Shown: positions 21,837 to 29,788 of the stretch, in pieces
How positions within the stretch are numbered: the stretch's first letter is position 1
Layout: every line of letters starts with the position of its first letter
NCBI GenBank assembly: GCA_017656345.1
Contig: JACDNZ010000003.1
Location: 84,251-148,250, forward strand
Source of the DNA: Thermosipho sp. (in: thermotogales)
Lineage (GTDB): Bacteria; Thermotogota; Thermotogae; Thermotogales; Fervidobacteriaceae
Reading direction: 5' to 3'
DNA length: 64,000 bases
Position numbers and translations under genes: made by a program
Notes under the pieces: generated by a model
What the model saw: only the letters and a program-made list of their open reading frames with translations
Database searches by the model: none
What the model was told of the DNA's origin: nothing

Positions 21837-22664
21837 ATGAAAAAATTTTTAGTTGGAATCACAGCAGTTTTATTGTTTGTTTTATTCGGGTGTATTTTTA
21901 ATAATCCGCTTGGAAAATCAGTTATTACTGTCTATTTAACGGACAAACCTATTTCTGATGTTGATAAACTTACTGTTTCGATTAAAGAATTCACTTACCA
22001 CTACTCATACGAAGATATAAACGGCGAAGAAATAGGTGTATGGGCAACACCAACCAATGTTGCAACAACGGTTGATATTCTAAGTTTAGCAGGCACCGAA
22101 GTATCTTGGTTAAAAATAGAATTACCAACTCCATCAACGGTAACTCAACTTAGATTTTATATAGAAAGCGCAACTGTAACTGTCAATGGTACAGATTATC
22201 CTGTAACAATACCAAATCCCGAATTTAAAATTATTAATCCAAGCATAACTGTAGTTGGTGACGGACAATTAATTTTAGATTTTGATGTATTAAGATCATT
22301 AAAACTTAACAACAATGGTGTTTATAAACTTACACCTGTGATAAAACCAATTTTAAGAATATCAGAAGCATATAACATTTATGGACTTGTTACTGAAAAC
22401 TCAACACCTGTTTCAAAAGCACTAGTAGCATTATTTGATACCTCAGAATCGACTGTTTTAAGAACAACCTTTACAGATTCTGATGGGAGATTTTGCCTTG
22501 GAAAATGGCCTAATAATGAGTATGTTATCAAAGTTTACAAAGATGTACAAATTCCAGATGAAAATTCTGAATTCAATATCATGAACTTAACCGAAGATGC
22601 TTCAGAAGTAGTTATCGTTAATGGTGAACCAGTTTTCGTAACAATTGATATTCCAATCACATAA
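21837..22664 (+). CDS. Exported lipoprotein with DUF4382-like and carboxypeptidase-regulatory-like domains
   Basis: This protein has a lipoprotein signal with the lipobox FVLFGC (Cys near residue 19). Residues about 28-170 resemble DUF4382 (VYLTDKPISDVDKLTVSIKEF). The C-terminal part (about 180-275) resembles a carboxypeptidase regulatory-like beta domain (YGLVTENSTPVSKALVALFD...TDSDGRF). The role is unknown, probably in the envelope. It stands alone 40 bases after nfnB, with its own GGTGGAG site and a large terminator hairpin after it. Confidence 0.7.
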   Translation: MKKFLVGITAVLLFVLFGCIFNNPLGKSVITVYLTDKPISDVDKLTVSIKEFTYHYSYEDINGEEIGVWATPTNVATTVDILSLAGTEVSWLKIELPTPSTVTQLRFYIESATVTVNGTDYPVTIPNPEFKIINPSITVVGDGQLILDFDVLRSLKLNNNGVYKLTPVIKPILRISEAYNIYGLVTENSTPVSKALVALFDTSESTVLRTTFTDSDGRFCLGKWPNNEYVIKVYKDVQIPDENSEFNIMNLTEDASEVVIVNGEPVFVTIDIPIT

Positions 22665-22707
22665 CTTAACCTCAATTAAAAAACAAAGGTTCCAGTAAAA
22701 TGATATG

Positions 22708-22767
22708 ATACCTCCAGAGTAGACAGTGCAATTAATTAAAATACACTGCTATGAGGAGGTATTTTTT
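22708..22767 (+). terminator. Long terminator hairpin after the lipoprotein gene
   Basis: Outer arms ATACCTCC (22708-22715) and GGAGGTAT (22755-22762) enclose a second stem, TAGACAGTG with CACTGCTA (one bulge), and a 15-base loop. Six Ts follow. It terminates plus-strand transcription and separates it from the convergent EEP gene. It is unusually long for this window. Confidence 0.75.
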
Positions 22768-22769
22768 AT

Positions 22770-23609
22770 CTACAAATCTATTTCTGCAAAAACTCCCATA
22801 TGATCGGAAACTTTTCCATATTTATCAGTATCTGTAAATACTACTTTACTTTCTTTAACTTTAAAATCTTCTGGTACCAAAATATAATCTATTCTTGCGC
22901 GATCATTAAATCCATCCCCTCCAATGGTAGGAAATTCTAAATCATTTGGATTTGCTTTATAAAATACATCTACTAGACTTTTACCCCTTATTTTTTTATT
23001 TATAAACTCATAATACTCATTACTTCCAGCATAAACATTAAAGTCACCAGCAATTATAAAGTAATCGGTGCCATCTTCCTCAATCCAATTTCTAAGATTT
23101 TCAAATTCATATTCAAATCCCTTTTTAGGCCAATTAAAGTGTACAGAAAAAATATCAATATTTTTATTTGCAAATTTTACCATAGCTTTTACAACTTTCC
23201 TAGAATAAAAAGTATGTACATCTTTACTATAAGATACATATTTTGACTTAAAATCAAATATCTTGAACTTACTCAAAAAACCCAATCCTTCTTCCCAAAC
23301 ATCCCAACCATAATGTCCCCAATCCCATGCATAATCATACGTTATTCCATATTTCCCAAGTAATTTTTTTAATTCTATTATATAATTTCCTTTTTTTATT
23401 TTCACACCAAACTTTTCCTCAACTTCTTTTAAATCTTTATGTTGAGCTGCTTCCTGAAAAAAGATTATATCAACATCTTCATCAATTATAAATTGAGCAA
23501 TTTTTTTATGAATCCTTTCATATTGGTTCAAAAATTCATCGAAATCTCCAAATTTATCCAATTTTATCTCTTGGTATGTATGGAGGTTTAAAGTGAGAAT
23601 TTTCAACAT
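22770..23609 (-). CDS. Endonuclease/exonuclease/phosphatase (EEP) family hydrolase
   Basis: The 279-residue protein has the EEP superfamily motifs LTLNLHTYQ at the N terminus, IIFFQEAAQ (metal-binding Glu), IIAGDFNVYAGS, RIDYILV, and a C-terminal SDHMGVFAEI (catalytic Asp-His). The family includes DNases, sphingomyelinases and phosphatases. No signal peptide is visible, so it is likely cytoplasmic. The ATG is preceded by AAAGGTGGTG. It is a single-gene unit. The substrate is unknown. Confidence 0.82.
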   Translation of the reverse strand: MLKILTLNLHTYQEIKLDKFGDFDEFLNQYERIHKKIAQFIIDEDVDIIFFQEAAQHKDLKEVEEKFGVKIKKGNYIIELKKLLGKYGITYDYAWDWGHYGWDVWEEGLGFLSKFKIFDFKSKYVSYSKDVHTFYSRKVVKAMVKFANKNIDIFSVHFNWPKKGFEYEFENLRNWIEEDGTDYFIIAGDFNVYAGSNEYYEFINKKIRGKSLVDVFYKANPNDLEFPTIGGDGFNDRARIDYILVPEDFKVKESKVVFTDTDKYGKVSDHMGVFAEIDL

Positions 23610-23664
23610 ATTTCACCACCTTTTAGAGTTTTCAAAACAATTTTAACATTTTTACAAAAAAAAT

Positions 23665-23702
23665 TTGACTATTGTCTACTGTCATATTATAATATTACAG
23701 TA
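23665..23702 (+). promoter_or_regulatory. GntR operon promoter with overlapping 26-bp palindromic operator
   Basis: TTGACT (23665-23670) is 17 bases from TATAAT (23688-23693). A near-perfect palindrome (23677-23702), with outer arms TACTGT and ACAGTA and core ATATTATAATAT, covers the -10 box. Only one base pair breaks the symmetry. The position suits autorepression by the GntR protein encoded directly downstream. Confidence 0.8.
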
Positions 23703-23716
23703 AGGGAGGTTAAAAA

Positions 23717-24094
23717 GTGTGGTTTGCTATTGATTTTTCATCGCACGTACCTGTTTATAAACAAATTATTGACAAAATAAAAATGGAAATTATTCAAGGT
23801 AATATTAAAAAAGGAGAATTTCTACCATCCATTAGAAAGCTAGCAGAAACTCTGGGAGTAAATCTTAATACAGTTTCAAGAGCTTACCGTGAACTTGTAA
23901 GCGAAGGAGTTATTAAACCTGTTCGTGGTGAAGGTTATATAGTTCAGACTGAAAATCTTGAAAATTTCAATAGATTACTTTTAAAAGAACTAGAAAATGT
24001 AGTCGAAAAATGTCTAAAAGCCGGAATATCCTATGAAACCATTTGCAACATTGTATACAAAAAGACCAGGGGGGATAAAAATGGCAATACTTAA
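23717..24094 (+). CDS. GntR-family transcriptional regulator, YtrA type
   Basis: The 125-residue protein has a GntR winged helix (PVYKQIIDKIKMEIIQG...LPSIRKLAETLGVNLNTVSRAYREL) and only a short C-terminal helical tail. This is the YtrA subfamily, which usually represses an adjacent ABC transporter. It starts at a GTG after GGGAGG. It overlaps the ABC ATPase by 14 bases. It probably binds the palindrome over its own promoter. Confidence 0.9.
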   Translation: MWFAIDFSSHVPVYKQIIDKIKMEIIQGNIKKGEFLPSIRKLAETLGVNLNTVSRAYRELVSEGVIKPVRGEGYIVQTENLENFNRLLLKELENVVEKCLKAGISYETICNIVYKKTRGDKNGNT

Positions 24095-24866
24095 AGTTGA
24101 AAACCTGAAAAAGTATTATGGAGAAAACAAAGCAGTAGATGGAATAACTTTTGAAGTACAAAAAGGAGAAATTTTTGCCCTTTTAGGGCCCAATGGTGCA
24201 GGTAAAACTACCACAATAAAATGTATCCTTGGTCTCAGAAAAAAGAGTGCGGGTAAAATTTTATTAAATGGAAATTTTTCTTACCTTCCCGAAAAAAAAG
24301 AACTTTACCGTTATTTAACAGTTGAAAAAATGTTAAATATAACCAAGGAAATATCCAAATATTTTTCTAAAAAAAATGCTGTTGAGCTACTTAATGATTT
24401 CGAAATACCTTTAAATGAAAAAATAGCAAACTTATCTCATGGGATGCTTACACAACTTTACATTTCCATTGTATTTTCTGAAGATGTGGACATTTATTTT
24501 TTAGATGAACCAACTTGGGGACTTGATCCTCTAATGCGTACAAAAATCCTTGAATTAATACGCAATATGTCGTTAAAAGGAAAAACTATATTTTATACAA
24601 GTCATATACTATCCGAAATAGAAAAAATCGCAGATAAAGTTGCCATTATGTCAAACGGAAAAATTCTTGAATCCGATTATCTTGATAACATAAAAGAAAA
24701 ATATGTAGCCTGTGTAGTTAAAGATGAAGATGTAGACGGTTATCTATACAAAAAAACTGATAGTGAAAAAATTTATATAACAACTAAAGATAAAGCAAAA
24801 GGAAGAATAGAACCAGCCACTTTTGATATGATTTTTGAAGCAATCGTCAAAGGGGTGGAAAAATGA
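24081..24866 (+). CDS. ABC transporter ATP-binding protein
   Basis: This ATPase has Walker A GPNGAGKTTT, a signature-like segment NLSHGMLTQL (a diverged LSGGQ), Walker B DIYFLDEPTWGLDP, and the H-loop YTSHILSEIE. The track start at 24033 lies inside the GntR gene. The ATG at 24081 has GGGGGG upstream and begins AILKVENLKKYYG, the usual N terminus, giving 261 residues. With the next gene it forms a two-component ABC-2 exporter. Confidence 0.92.
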   Translation: MAILKVENLKKYYGENKAVDGITFEVQKGEIFALLGPNGAGKTTTIKCILGLRKKSAGKILLNGNFSYLPEKKELYRYLTVEKMLNITKEISKYFSKKNAVELLNDFEIPLNEKIANLSHGMLTQLYISIVFSEDVDIYFLDEPTWGLDPLMRTKILELIRNMSLKGKTIFYTSHILSEIEKIADKVAIMSNGKILESDYLDNIKEKYVACVVKDEDVDGYLYKKTDSEKIYITTKDKAKGRIEPATFDMIFEAIVKGVEK

Positions 24867-25606
24867 TAAAAGAATGGAATGATATGAAAGTAAGAAGTTT
24901 AGTAATTTTTTTCGTAATGGCTGGAATATTTTTCTCAATCGCTCCACTACAAAACTGGACAATTAGTATACTAAACGAAAATTCTGAGGCTCTTCAAAAA
25001 TATGTTGGTGAAAATTTTATTGAACAATTAAAAGAGTGGAATTTTTATATTTATTCCCAATGGTTTGGTAAAAACTTCGGACAAATCATTCCTATTCTTG
25101 CTATTATAATTGCTTTCCCTCTTTTCTCAAGAGAATATGAAAATGGCACAATTGATTTCTTACTTACTAGAGCTTCCAGAAAAAAGGTATTTCTCAATAA
25201 GTTTTTGTTGAGTATTTTAGTTTTAACCCTTGAAATAACTGTACTTTCATTTCTGCCACTAATATATTCTTGGATATTTTCCAAAGACTTTATAATAAGT
25301 CACACTTTCAAATTTTTAGTTCATTCTTTAATTGGAGGTATTTTCTGGTATTCTATAACCTTTCTTTTTACAACTTACTTTAATGATCAAGTAAAACCCA
25401 TTCTATCTTCAATTGTTGTGCTTGGAGCTTCAACTGCTCTTGGAATTATAAAACCGTTAAAATTTTTAAATACTTACAACTATATTCTTGGAAGCACTAT
25501 TTTTAATTCTGGAACAATAAACTGGAAATATTCATTGGCGCTCATTATGCTCAGTATATTATTCATAACAATTTCATACTCCATCTTCAAAAGGAAGGAG
25601 ATTTAA
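24863..25606 (+). CDS. ABC-2 type transporter permease
   Basis: The 247-residue membrane protein has about six helices. The first (VRSLVIFFVMAGIFFSIAPL) is followed by an extracytoplasmic loop of about 50 residues and then FPLFSREYENGTIDFLLTRASRKKVFLNKF, the ABC-2 permease motif. It overlaps the ATPase gene by four bases (ATGA). The substrate is unknown. YtrA-type operons often respond to cell-wall-active compounds, which is only an analogy here. Confidence 0.85.
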   Translation: MIKEWNDMKVRSLVIFFVMAGIFFSIAPLQNWTISILNENSEALQKYVGENFIEQLKEWNFYIYSQWFGKNFGQIIPILAIIIAFPLFSREYENGTIDFLLTRASRKKVFLNKFLLSILVLTLEITVLSFLPLIYSWIFSKDFIISHTFKFLVHSLIGGIFWYSITFLFTTYFNDQVKPILSSIVVLGASTALGIIKPLKFLNTYNYILGSTIFNSGTINWKYSLALIMLSILFITISYSIFKRKEI

Positions 25607-25608
25607 AT

Positions 25609-26874
25609 ATGAAAAAAATAATACTTTTTCTTTTGTTGATTTTCTCTTTAATCGTATTCTCATCTAATTATGAAAAAACAGCAATGGATTATCTGTCTTA
25701 TTTAAAAAATGGTGAATTTGAAAAAGCCGTAGAAATTTCTACAGAAATTATGAAAAAGCAAGCAAATGCACAAAACCTTGAAAATATTTGGAATAAAATA
25801 ATTTCAACGTATGGAATTTTTGAACAAATTTTAAAACTTGATTTTCAAAAAGTTGGTAAATATGAAGTTTATACTTTTACAGTCAATTTTGAAAAAGCTA
25901 AGCTTGCAATTATAATAAGTGTGGACGATGAGGGAAAAGTAGCAGGTTTATTCTTCAATACACCAAAAGAGTATACTTATTCTGATCCAGAATATGTAAA
26001 CAAAAGTTTATTCGAGGAAAAAGATATTGAAATCAATTCCTTACCGGGCAAAATTACTATTCCAAAAAACGGTGAAAAATTCCCAGCAGTAATATTAATC
26101 CACGGCTCCGGACCCAATGATATGGATGAAACCATCGGTCCTAACAAAATCTTCAAGGATATAGCAGGAGGACTCTCAAGTAATGGAATTGTTGTATTAA
26201 GATATAACAAAAGAACAATGTATCCAGAAAAATTAAGTTCTGATATAACAGTTAAAGAAGAAGTAATAGATGATGTTATTGCAGCCATTGAATATCTAAA
26301 ATCTCAAAAATACGTCAATAAAATATATCTTTTAGGCCACAGCTTGGGAGCTTTTTTAGCACCATATATTGCCACTTCAAATAATGCTATTGATGGATTG
26401 ATTTTACTTGGAACTCCTGCAAGAAATCTAGAAGATGTTATTATTGATCAACTTGTATTTTTAAAAAATTTCTATAATGAAGATTATAGTTCACTAATTG
26501 ATAAAATCAAAAAACTAAAGAATAATGAACTAGATGAAAATGAAATTTTACTAGGTGCCTCTGCAAAATATTATTATGATCTTAGAAATTATAATCCACA
26601 AAATTATTTAAAGAAGTATAAAAAGCCGGTACTTATGCTATTCGGGGGAAACGATTATCAAACTTCGATAAAGGAATATGAAAAATTCAAAGAAATACTT
26701 TCAAACAAAGACAATATAAAAATAATCTTGTATGAGAATTTAACACATCTTTTCACAGAAGGCGAAAAAAGCCCTTATATATATCTCAAAGAAGCACATG
26801 TAAGCAAAAAAGTTATTGAAGATATAATAAATTGGATCAAGAAGGGGGGATATTATGATAATAACAACAACTGA
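25609..26874 (+). CDS. Exported alpha/beta hydrolase with N-terminal DUF3887-like domain
   Basis: A signal peptide (KKIILFLLLIFSLIVFSS) precedes a DUF3887-like domain of about 100 residues. An alpha/beta hydrolase domain follows with ILIHGSGPNDMDETIGPNKIFKD, nucleophile elbow GHSLGAF, acid FGGNDYQ and catalytic His in LTHLF. It resembles secreted esterases or peptidases of the YqhD/EstA type, but the substrate is unknown. It is two bases after the permease, so it is part of the GntR operon, and it overlaps the YbjQ gene by 20 bases. Confidence 0.82.
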   Translation: MKKIILFLLLIFSLIVFSSNYEKTAMDYLSYLKNGEFEKAVEISTEIMKKQANAQNLENIWNKIISTYGIFEQILKLDFQKVGKYEVYTFTVNFEKAKLAIIISVDDEGKVAGLFFNTPKEYTYSDPEYVNKSLFEEKDIEINSLPGKITIPKNGEKFPAVILIHGSGPNDMDETIGPNKIFKDIAGGLSSNGIVVLRYNKRTMYPEKLSSDITVKEEVIDDVIAAIEYLKSQKYVNKIYLLGHSLGAFLAPYIATSNNAIDGLILLGTPARNLEDVIIDQLVFLKNFYNEDYSSLIDKIKKLKNNELDENEILLGASAKYYYDLRNYNPQNYLKKYKKPVLMLFGGNDYQTSIKEYEKFKEILSNKDNIKIILYENLTHLFTEGEKSPYIYLKEAHVSKKVIEDIINWIKKGGYYDNNNN

Positions 26875-27178
26875 AAAAGTTCCAGGGTACGAAATCGAAG
26901 AAACATTAGGTTTGGTAATAGGAAATATAGTACATTCTAAACATTTAGGAAAAGACATAGCAGCTGCTTTTAAAACCCTAGCAGGCGGAGAAATAAAATC
27001 ATATACTGAAATGATGACCGAAGCAAGAAACAAAGCTTTAGAAAGAATGATCGATGAAGCAGAAAAGTTGGGCGCAGATGCGGTAATTGGCGTAAGATTT
27101 GGTAGTTCATCCGTAATGTCAGGAGCTGCTGAGATGTTAGCATATGGAACTGCAGTTAAATTGAAAAAGAAAGAATAA
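26855..27178 (+). CDS. YbjQ family protein (UPF0145)
   Basis: The 107-residue protein matches the YbjQ/UPF0145 family: TTTEKVPGYEIEETLGLVIG at the start, EMMTEARNKALERMIDEAEKLGADAVIGVRF in the middle, and a short tail. The family forms pentameric beta/alpha assemblies and has been described as heavy-metal-binding, but its function is not established. It has a strong site (AAGGGGGG) and is the last gene of the GntR operon. No clear terminator follows. Confidence 0.88.
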   Translation: MIITTTEKVPGYEIEETLGLVIGNIVHSKHLGKDIAAAFKTLAGGEIKSYTEMMTEARNKALERMIDEAEKLGADAVIGVRFGSSSVMSGAAEMLAYGTAVKLKKKE

Positions 27179-27293
27179 GAAAGAATAATTTTACAATCCA
27201 ATGAAACGATTGCTATAATTTTATGTTAATATAATATTAATGCTACAAAAAAGCGCTTGGTTTTGTGTTTAGGTGTTTTTGTTTAATTTTTTA

Positions 27294-27331
27294 TTATCAC
27301 TCTTGACAATAGAGTGCTAATAACATATAAT
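27294..27331 (+). promoter_or_regulatory. CIRCE operator embedded in the dnaK promoter
   Basis: TTATCACTC-N9-GAGTGCTAA (27294-27320) matches the HrcA operator consensus TTAGCACTC-N9-GAGTGCTAA with one change. The nine-base spacer contains the -35 box TTGACA (27303-27308), and TATAAT (27326-27331) follows after 17 bases. HrcA binding would block the promoter directly. The 115 bases upstream (27179-27293) hold no gene that I can see. Confidence 0.92.
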
Positions 27332-27350
27332 ATAGTTGGGAGGTGAAAGA

Positions 27351-29144
27351 ATGGCCGAAAGAAAAGAATATGTAGTAGGAATAGACTTGGGTACAACAAA
27401 TAGTGTTATTGCGTGGATGAAACCAGATTCAAGTGTTGAGGTTATCCCAAATGCAGAAGGTTCCAGAACAACCCCTTCAATTGTTGCGTTTACAAAATCA
27501 GGCGAAATTCTTGTTGGGGAACCTGCTAAAAGGCAGTTGATTTTAAATTCCGATAGAACCATAAAATCAATAAAGAGGAAAATGGGAACTGATTATAAAG
27601 TCAAGATCGATGATAAAGAATACACACCTCAAGAAATCAGCGCATTTATCTTAAAAAAACTTAAAAAGGATGCCGAGGAATATCTTGGTGGAGAAATTAA
27701 AAAGGCTGTTATAACATGTCCAGCTTATTTCAACGATGCTCAAAGACAAGCTACTAAAGAAGCAGGAATAATTGCAGGTTTCGAAGTATTAAGAATCATT
27801 AACGAGCCAACAGCAGCAGCACTCGCATACGGGTTGGATAAAAAAGGAAAAGAAGAAAAAGTCCTTGTATATGACCTCGGCGGTGGAACTTTCGATGTTT
27901 CAATCCTTGAAATTGGTGACGGTGTAATTCAAGTTGTTGCAACTTCTGGTAATAATCACCTCGGTGGTGATGATTTTGACCAAAGAATTATTGACTGGCT
28001 AGCAGATGAATTTAAAAAACAACATGGAATTGACCTACGTGAAGATAAACAGGCTCTTCAAAGATTGAGAGATGCCGCCGAAAAAGCAAAAATTGAGCTT
28101 TCAAGTAAACTGGAAACAGATATTAGCTTGCCATATATTACAGCAACCGCAGAAGGACCACTGCATCTTGAAATAAGATTAACAAGGTCAATGTTTGAAT
28201 CATTAACCAGAGATCTCGTTGAAATGACAAGAAAACCAATTGAACAAGCACTTTCAGATGCAAAATTAAAACCTGAAGATATTGATGAAATAATCCTTGT
28301 CGGTGGTATGACCAGAGTACCTATGATTCAGAAATTCATAAAGGAAATTTTCGGAAAAGAACCTAACAAAGGTATAAACCCAGATGAAGCAGTTGCAATG
28401 GGTGCTGCGATTCAAGCCGCAATCCTTGCAGGAGAAGAAGGAGCTCAGGGAAAAGATATTGTATTGGTTGACGTCACTCCACTAACTCTTGGAATTGAAG
28501 TAAAAGGAGGATTGTTTGAACCAATTATTTCAAGAAATTCTACAATCCCGATTAAAAAGAGTAAAGTGTTTACTACAGCTGAAGATGGTCAAACTGAAGT
28601 TGAAGTAAGAGTTTACCAGGGAGAAAGACCAATTGCAGCAGATAACATACTTCTCGGTAGTTTCAGATTAGTTGGAATACCACCTGCTCCAAGAGGTGTC
28701 CCACAAATAGAAGTAACCTTTGATATTGATAGTGATGGTATTGTTCATGTTTCTGCAAAAGATCTTGGAACCGGCAAAGAACAATCCATGGTTGTAACCG
28801 GTAGGCATCAATTAAGTGAAGATGAAATTAACAAGATAATTGAAGACGCAAAAAGATACGAAGAACAAGATAAACGAAGAAAAGAGGAAGTAGAACTTAA
28901 AAACAAAGCAGATGACTTAGCATATTACATAGAAAAATCCCTTAAAGAATACGGTGAAAAATTACCTGAGGATGAAAAAAATAAACTTCAAACATTAGTA
29001 AATGATTTAAGGGATGCAATAAACAAAAATGATATACCAAAAATCAAAATGCTTTTCGATGAACTTGTTAGAGAAAAAACAAAGATTGGCGAATATATTT
29101 ACAAACAGCAAAACCAAGGAAATCAAGAAGCAAGTAATCAATAA
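27351..29144 (+). CDS. dnaK: Chaperone DnaK (Hsp70)
   Basis: DnaK is the ATP-dependent Hsp70 chaperone. It has the phosphate-binding loops [11 protein letters not shown] and [12 protein letters not shown], the adenosine motif [12 protein letters not shown], the substrate domain starting [14 protein letters not shown], and a C-terminal lid ending in a Gln/Asn-rich tail. The track start (27336) is upstream in the SD region. The ATG at 27351 follows GGGAGGTG and gives 597 residues. It is controlled by the CIRCE promoter. grpE, dnaJ and hrcA are not adjacent. Confidence 0.98.
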   Translation: MAERKEYVVGIDLGTTNSVIAWMKPDSSVEVIPNAEGSRTTPSIVAFTKSGEILVGEPAKRQLILNSDRTIKSIKRKMGTDYKVKIDDKEYTPQEISAFILKKLKKDAEEYLGGEIKKAVITCPAYFNDAQRQATKEAGIIAGFEVLRIINEPTAAALAYGLDKKGKEEKVLVYDLGGGTFDVSILEIGDGVIQVVATSGNNHLGGDDFDQRIIDWLADEFKKQHGIDLREDKQALQRLRDAAEKAKIELSSKLETDISLPYITATAEGPLHLEIRLTRSMFESLTRDLVEMTRKPIEQALSDAKLKPEDIDEIILVGGMTRVPMIQKFIKEIFGKEPNKGINPDEAVAMGAAIQAAILAGEEGAQGKDIVLVDVTPLTLGIEVKGGLFEPIISRNSTIPIKKSKVFTTAEDGQTEVEVRVYQGERPIAADNILLGSFRLVGIPPAPRGVPQIEVTFDIDSDGIVHVSAKDLGTGKEQSMVVTGRHQLSEDEINKIIEDAKRYEEQDKRRKEEVELKNKADDLAYYIEKSLKEYGEKLPEDEKNKLQTLVNDLRDAINKNDIPKIKMLFDELVREKTKIGEYIYKQQNQGNQEASNQ

Positions 29145-29180
29145 TAAATAATAAAAAATTTGAAATGGGGAGGTGAAAGT

Positions 29181-29609
29181 ATGTTAGCAAGAAGAGATTT
29201 CTTCGATCCATTTGTAGAACTTCAAAGAGAAATTGACAAGTTATTTGAAGATTTCTTAGCACCTTCAAGAAGAGACTATGCTTTCACCCCCAGAGTAGAT
29301 GCATATGAAACCGATAAGGAACTTATGATAGAAGTTGAACTCCCAGGAATGAAAAAAGAAGACGTTAAAATAACTATCGAAGATGGGGTCTTAACAATAA
29401 AAGGAGAAAGAAAGTTCAACAGAGAAGACAAAAATAGAAATTACAAAATCATTGAAAGAGTCGAAGGAAAATTTGAAAGATCATTTACATTACCTGAATA
29501 TGTTGACATTGAAAAAATCAAAGCAAAATTTGATGACGGAATCTTGAAAATAGAAATTCCTAAAAAAGAAGAAAAAGCAAGAAAGGTAATCGATATAAAA
29601 GTTGAGTAA
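29181..29609 (+). CDS. Small heat-shock protein (Hsp20/alpha-crystallin)
   Basis: The 142-residue protein has a short N-terminal arm (RRDFFDPFVELQREIDKLFEDF) and an alpha-crystallin domain (about 45-138) with VELPGMKKEDVKITIEDGVLTIKGER and FDDGILKIEIPK. The C-terminal extension is very short and an IxI motif is not clear. The start at 29181 has GGGGAGGTG, and the track start (29160) is upstream. It lies 36 bases after dnaK with no promoter in between, so it is probably cotranscribed with it and induced by heat. Confidence 0.93.
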   Translation: MLARRDFFDPFVELQREIDKLFEDFLAPSRRDYAFTPRVDAYETDKELMIEVELPGMKKEDVKITIEDGVLTIKGERKFNREDKNRNYKIIERVEGKFERSFTLPEYVDIEKIKAKFDDGILKIEIPKKEEKARKVIDIKVE

Positions 29610-29615
29610 ATTTAA

Positions 29616-29640
29616 GCGGCCGTTCGGCCGCCTTTTATTT
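29616..29640 (+). terminator. Terminator of the dnaK-hsp20 operon
   Basis: GCGGCCG-TT-CGGCCGC followed by CTTTTATTTT forms a very GC-rich hairpin in AT-rich DNA, directly after the hsp20 stop. Confidence 0.92.
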
Positions 29641-29739
29641 TAAATTTTTAAATTGAGTAAATAAGTCGAAATATTATTTTTATAATCTACCATTTTCAAG
29701 TATGCTTTGCAATGCTTATAGTTTCTTCATTATGAAAAT

Positions 29740-29779
29740 CCCCCTTTCATTGTTAAAATACAAAATGTATGAAAGGGGG
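29740..29779 (+). promoter_or_regulatory. Hairpin masking the pckA ribosome-binding site
   Basis: CCCCCTTTCAT (29740-29750) is perfectly complementary to ATGAAAGGGGG (29769-29779), with an 18-base loop. The right arm contains the whole SD of pckA, whose ATG is nine bases further on. A T-rich stretch (TTATTTTAT) follows the stem, so it could act as an SD-occluding leader or as an attenuator. Confidence 0.65.
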
Positions 29780-29788
29780 TTATTTTAT

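Noticed and set aside
29702-29788. Upstream in-frame extension of pckA
   Set aside because: The extra ATGs lack ribosome sites and the extension would cross the hairpin. The ATG at 29789 has GAAAGGGGG.
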